Part shown: positions 60,754 to 64,000 of the stretch, in pieces | Position numbering within the stretch: the first letter of the stretch is position 1 | Layout: the number at the start of each line of letters is the position of its first letter | NCBI RefSeq assembly: GCF_023091745.1 | Contig: NC_068911.1 | Location: 157,714,004-157,778,003, forward strand | Origin: Budorcas taxicolor | Taxonomy: Eukaryota > Chordata > Mammalia > Artiodactyla > Bovidae | Length of the DNA: 64,000 nt | Direction: 5' to 3' | The notes under the pieces: model-generated | The model's input: the letters and a program-made list of their open reading frames with translations, nothing else | Told to the model about the DNA's origin: nothing | Databases searched by the model: none | Program-made: the position numbers and the translations under genes

Positions 60754-61135
60754 CCGAAGAATTGACGCTTTTGAACTGTGGTATTGGAAAAGACTCTTGA
60801 GAGTCTCTTGGACTGCAAAGAGATCAAACCAATCAACCCTAAAGTAAATCAGTCCTGAATATTCATTGGAAGGACTGATGCTGAAGCTGAAGCTCCAATA
60901 CTTTGGCCACATGATGCAAAGGACTGACTCACTGGGAAAGACCCTGATGCTAGGAAAGACTGAAGGCAGGAGGAGAAGGGGACGACAGAGGATGAGATGG
61001 TTGGATGGGATCACCTACTCAATGGACATGAGTTTGAGCAAGCTCCAGGAGTTGGTGATGAGCAGGGAAGCCTGGCGTGCTGCAGTCCATGGGGTCGTAA
61101 AGAGCTGGACATGACTGAGTGACTGAACTGAACTG
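60754..61135 (+). mobile_element. BovB LINE, older subfamily
   Basis: Sense BovB 3' 0.38 kb with TSD 'aatgtaattggtg' (60741-60753) and 'aatgtaactggtg' (61136-61148), one mismatch in 13. Older-type markers 'gagtttgagcaagctccagg' and 'gctgcagtccatgg'. Confidence 0.95.
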
Positions 61136-61336
61136 AATGTAACTGGTGACTTATTTCTATCATCTGCTTGTTCTCATCTGAAGGGTGAATAAAAGTCGTA
61201 TTAACTCTTGGAAAGAGAATCTGAGTTGGGAGGATAGTGTAGTTTGGAAGTGACCACTTCATGATCATTCAGGATTTTCTCAATTTGGTGTGTGATACAA
61301 AACCTGTAATAGTGAACCATTTTTTAAAACTTACTA

Positions 61337-61987
61337 TTGGCATCTGGTCCCATCACTTCATGGAAAATGGATGAGGAAACAGTGGAAACAGTGTCAGACT
61401 TTATTTTGGGGGGCTCCAAAATCACTGCAGATGGTGATTGCAGCCATGAAATTAAAAGACGTTTACTTCTTGGAAGAAAAGTTATGACCAACCTAGATAG
61501 CATATTCAAAAGCAGAGACATTACTTTGCCAACAAAGGTCCGTCTAGCCAAGGCTATGGTTTTTCCAGTAGTCATGTATGGATGTGAGAGTTGGACTGTG
61601 AAGAAAGCTGAACGCAGAAGAATTGATGCTTTTGAACTATGGTGTTGGAGAAGACTCTTGAGAGTCCCTTGGACTGCAAGGAGATCCAACCAGTCCATTC
61701 TGAAGGAGATCAGCCCTGGGATTACTTTGGAAGGAATGATGCTAAAGCTGAAACTCCAGTACTCTGGCCACCTCATGCCAAGAGTTGACTCATTGGAAAA
61801 GACTCTGATGCTGGGAGGGATTGGGGGCAGGAAGAGAAGGGGACGACAGAGGATGAGATGGCTGGATGGCATCACCGACTCGATAGATGTGAGTTTGAGT
61901 GAACTCCGGCAGATGGTGATGGACAGGGAAGCCTTGTGTGCTGCGATCCATGGCGTCGCAAGGAGTCAGACACGACTGAGTGACTGA
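61337..61987 (+). pseudogene. BovB RT C-terminal fragment, 216 codons open
   Basis: This frame encodes the C-terminal end of the BovB polyprotein downstream of the YADD motif, starting near MASGPITSW and ending GVARSQTRLSD. Visible landmarks are VVMYGCESWTVKK at about residues 72-84, the basic RIDAFELWCWRRLLRVPWTARRSN region at about 91-114, and RRRGRQRMRWLDGITDS-like sequence near 174-190 (KRRGRQRMRWLDGITDS here). No stop or frameshift interrupts it, unlike the other longer BovB copies, which suggests a recent insertion. It lacks the endonuclease and catalytic RT core, so it cannot act as an enzyme. The ATG is internal to the original frame and not a real start. Confidence 0.88.
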
Positions 61988-61999
61988 ACTGAACTGAAT
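61337..61999 (+). mobile_element. BovB LINE, younger subfamily
   Basis: Sense BovB 3' 0.66 kb starting 'ttggcatctggtcccatcac' and ending in GAACT steps. Younger-type markers as at 49505. The best-preserved coding copy here. No clear TSD. Confidence 0.95.
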
Positions 62000-62614
62000 A
62001 AATATAAAATATTTTCCTTTTACTTTTCCTACAAAAGCTGAAAGACAGCCAAAATATATTTCATTATTTTTACAGTAATGGAACTTTGCACTTTGTGTGA
62101 TTGAACCATTATTAGATCACCACACTTCAATGACAGCAGGGTTTCACTATAACTTTAAGGAAGTATTTTCCAGATTACACCATTGTTTCCATATAATCAG
62201 AACCAAATTCAACTTTTGATTGTTGATTTTGTTAGCTTTCATTTTCCTCACATGTTCTGGAAGTTTTAGTCTGCAGACTTAAGTCAGAGTAGGAGGCCGT
62301 CTCACCTTCCACCTGGCCCTTGGTGGCTCCATCACACAGTTAGTGGAGAGACCCAAGATTGAGGCCAGCTGGTAGACTGGCCAAGGCTGAGAAGCTGTGT
62401 TTTAGATCTTAGGACTGGGACAGGGGTGGCAGTTGTTTCCAGGCTTACTCAGGGCAGTGGAGTTCCATTTCAACTCTTGGTTCCCAGTTTTGAGCCTGGT
62501 TCCAGATGTCCACCTTGAATGAGCATCCATTATTCAGAGCCAATACCCCTGTTTTATTTCCAGTTCTGCCACTTAACTGTCTCTTATTTTTTTTAACTAG
62601 AGGATGACTGCTTT
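62000..62614. other. No recognisable feature
   Basis: Non-coding; nothing recognised. Confidence 0.45.
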
Positions 62615-62626
62615 ATAATATTGTGT

Positions 62627-62844
62627 GCATGCTAAGTTGCTTCAGTCATGTCTGACTCTTTGCAACCCTATGGACTGTAGCCCACCAGGCTCCTCTGTCC
62701 AGAGGGATTCTTCTGGCAAGAATACTGGAGCAGGTTGCCATGCCCTCCTCCAAGGGATCTTCTTGACTCGGGGATCAAACCCACATCTCATGTCTTCTGC
62801 ATTGGCAGGCAGGTTCTTTAGCACTAGAGCCCCCAGGGAAGCCC
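62627..62844 (-). mobile_element. Bov-tA SINE
   Basis: Full antisense copy with a perfect 12-bp TSD, 'ataatattgtgt', at 62615-62626 and 62845-62856. Confidence 0.95.
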
Positions 62845-62867
62845 ATAATATTGTGTTAGCCCATGAA

Positions 62868-62901
62868 TGCCCATGACTGATTCATGAATCAGTCATGGGC
62901 A
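62868..62901. repeat. Perfect 34-bp palindrome
   Basis: Two 17-base arms, 'tgcccatgactgattca' and 'tgaatcagtcatgggca', are exact reverse complements with no spacer. The right arm continues into an antisense L1 3' UTR. Confidence 0.98.
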
Positions 62902-63110
62902 CACATATGTCATCTCCCTCTTAAACCTGCCTCCCACCTCCCACCCCATCCCACCCCTCTAGGTTATCACAGAGCATTGGATTTCAGCTCCCTGTGTGAC
63001 ACAGTAAATTTCACTGGCTATCTAATTTTACATATGGGAATGTATATGTTTCAATGCTACTCCCTCAGTTCATCCCTTGTTTGCAGTCCCCCTTACTGCT
63101 TTGTGTTTCT
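62884..63110 (-). mobile_element. L1 3' UTR fragment
   Basis: Antisense L1: 'tcccaccccatcccacccct', 'ctaggttatcacagagcatt', 'tttcaatgctactccctcag'. The true 3' terminus and poly-A are missing. Confidence 0.82.
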
Positions 63111-63305
63111 TTTCTATTTGAAAGACTTTTAAAAATCTTTACATTGATAGCAATTGAAAAGGTGGAGAAGGGACCTTGACATGTCAACTAAAATAAAATG
63201 TCACTGATTAAAAAGAAATCTGATGAGCTAAAATAAGAATATTTGGGTAAGAAGTTTCACTCAGATTCCTTAGGCTTCATTTTCCCCATCACGGAGTATT
63301 TGCTG
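63111..63305. other. No recognisable feature
   Basis: Short AT-rich non-coding interval. Confidence 0.4.
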
Positions 63306-63718
63306 AGGCTTCCAGATGTTCAAGCTGGTTTTAGAAAAGGCAGAGGAACCAGAGATCAAATTGCCAACATCCGCTGGATCATCAAAAAAGCAAGAGAGAT
63401 CCAACCAGTCCTTTCTAAAGGAGATCAATCCTGGGTATTCATTGGAAGGACTGATGCTAAAGCTGAAACTCTAATACTTTGGCCACCTCATGCGAAGAGG
63501 TGACTCATTGGAAAAGACTCTGATGCTGGGAGGGATTGGGGGCAGGAGGAGAAGGAGACAACAGAGGATGCGATAGCTGGATGGCATCACCGACTCGATG
63601 GACTTGAGTCTGAGTGAACTCCGGGAGATGGTGATGGACAGGGAGGCCTGGCGTGCTGCGATTCATGGGGTCGCAAAGAGTCGGACACGACTGAGTGACT
63701 GAACTGAATTGAACTGAA
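63306..63718 (+). mobile_element. BovB LINE with internal deletion
   Basis: 63306-63398 is BovB RT-domain sequence ('caagctggttttagaaaagg', 'gccaacatccgctggatcat', 'gcaagagag'). At 63399 it jumps to 'atccaaccagtcctttctaa', which in the copy at 10006 lies about 0.8 kb further on, then runs to the normal 3' end. The junction falls in similar strings (gcaagagag / gcaaggag). Confidence 0.92.
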
Positions 63719-63785
63719 ATGAGATGGGAATATTTTAAGAAAACCCCTTCTTAAAATTATTTGCAAATTATAAAGCCATAAAACA

Positions 63786-63976
63786 GGACTTCCTTGGTCA
63801 TTTAGTGGTTAAGAATCCACTTTCCAATGCGTGGGATGTGGGCTGCTCCATCCCTGCTCAGGGACTAAGATCCCACATGCCACGGGACCACTACAGCCTG
63901 AGTGCCATAACTAGAGACAACCCGTGTGCCGCAATGAACACTCAACACAGCCAGAATAAAACAAACAAACAAAAAC
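63786..63976 (+). mobile_element. CHR-type SINE
   Basis: Sense CHR SINE: 'ttccttggtcatttagtgg' head to 'cacagccagaataaaacaaa' and an A-rich tail. Perfect 10-bp TSD, 'ccataaaaca', at 63776-63785 and 63977-63986. Confidence 0.94.
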
Positions 63977-64000
63977 CCATAAAACATTGTGCATTATTTC

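Noticed and set aside
539..62844. tRNA-like heads with B-box sequences that could be called as tRNA-Glu genes
   Set aside because: They are the 5' parts of Bov-tA and CHR SINEs, without a complete cloverleaf, and are followed by SINE bodies.

Overview
This window is a stretch of ruminant nuclear genome, probably bovid. The evidence is the repeat fauna: many tRNA-Glu-headed Bov-tA SINEs and Bov-A/Bov-A2 units, eleven pieces of the RTE-type LINE BovB (3' ends rich in GAACT steps), cetartiodactyl CHR-type SINEs, ruminant L1 3' ends and a mariner-type MITE, all over a background of old mammalian repeats (MIR, L1, hAT fossils, LTR-like). I see no protein-coding exon, rRNA, functional tRNA, CRISPR array or bacterial-style operon. 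The open frames of 60-220 codons are either translations of transposons (the recurring 'MDRGAW..TVHGV' type peptides are Bov-tA) or chance frames. The window reads as intergenic or deep intronic DNA.

Layout. 1-9.6 kb: young SINEs, a 5'-truncated BovB with a clean target-site duplication (TSD), an inverted pair of Bov-A elements and a hAT fossil. 10.0-11.15 kb: the longest BovB, with decayed reverse-transcriptase motifs. 11.2-21.9 kb: scattered SINEs, MIRs and hAT fossils, an old unnamed repeat pair, and a compound Bov-tA inside one TSD. 21.96-26.5 kb: 4.5 kb without young repeats, holding a possible conserved non-coding block. 26.5-38.8 kb: SINEs and two BovB copies, often nested in older MIRs, plus a 128-bp local duplication. 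39.9-47.9 kb: an L1 and a BovB that each carry a 5' inversion of twin-priming type, a BovB/Bov-tA composite and a 95-bp BovB stub. 48-60 kb: sparse, with a mariner MITE, a short interstitial telomere tract, L1 ends, a 2.1-kb old L1 with a recognisable RT motif and a GT/GA microsatellite. 60-64 kb: several BovB copies, including one with a 216-codon open C-terminal RT frame and one with a ~0.8-kb internal deletion, a perfect 34-bp palindrome at an L1 end, and a CHR SINE with perfect TSDs.

No genes work together here. The biology on show is retrotransposition: BovB supplies reverse transcriptase, Bov-tA/Bov-A share its 3' tail and are thought to be mobilised by it, and their TSDs and inversions record individual insertions. 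I did not find a convincing undescribed biological system. The most informative observations are the twin-primed BovB (44.3-45.0 kb) and L1 (39.9-40.4 kb), the compound Bov-tA (19.3 kb), the palindrome (62.9 kb), the telomere tract (52.55 kb) and the internally deleted BovB (63.3 kb). Repeat family names come from recall, not a library search; boundaries without a TSD are good to about 10-20 bases.
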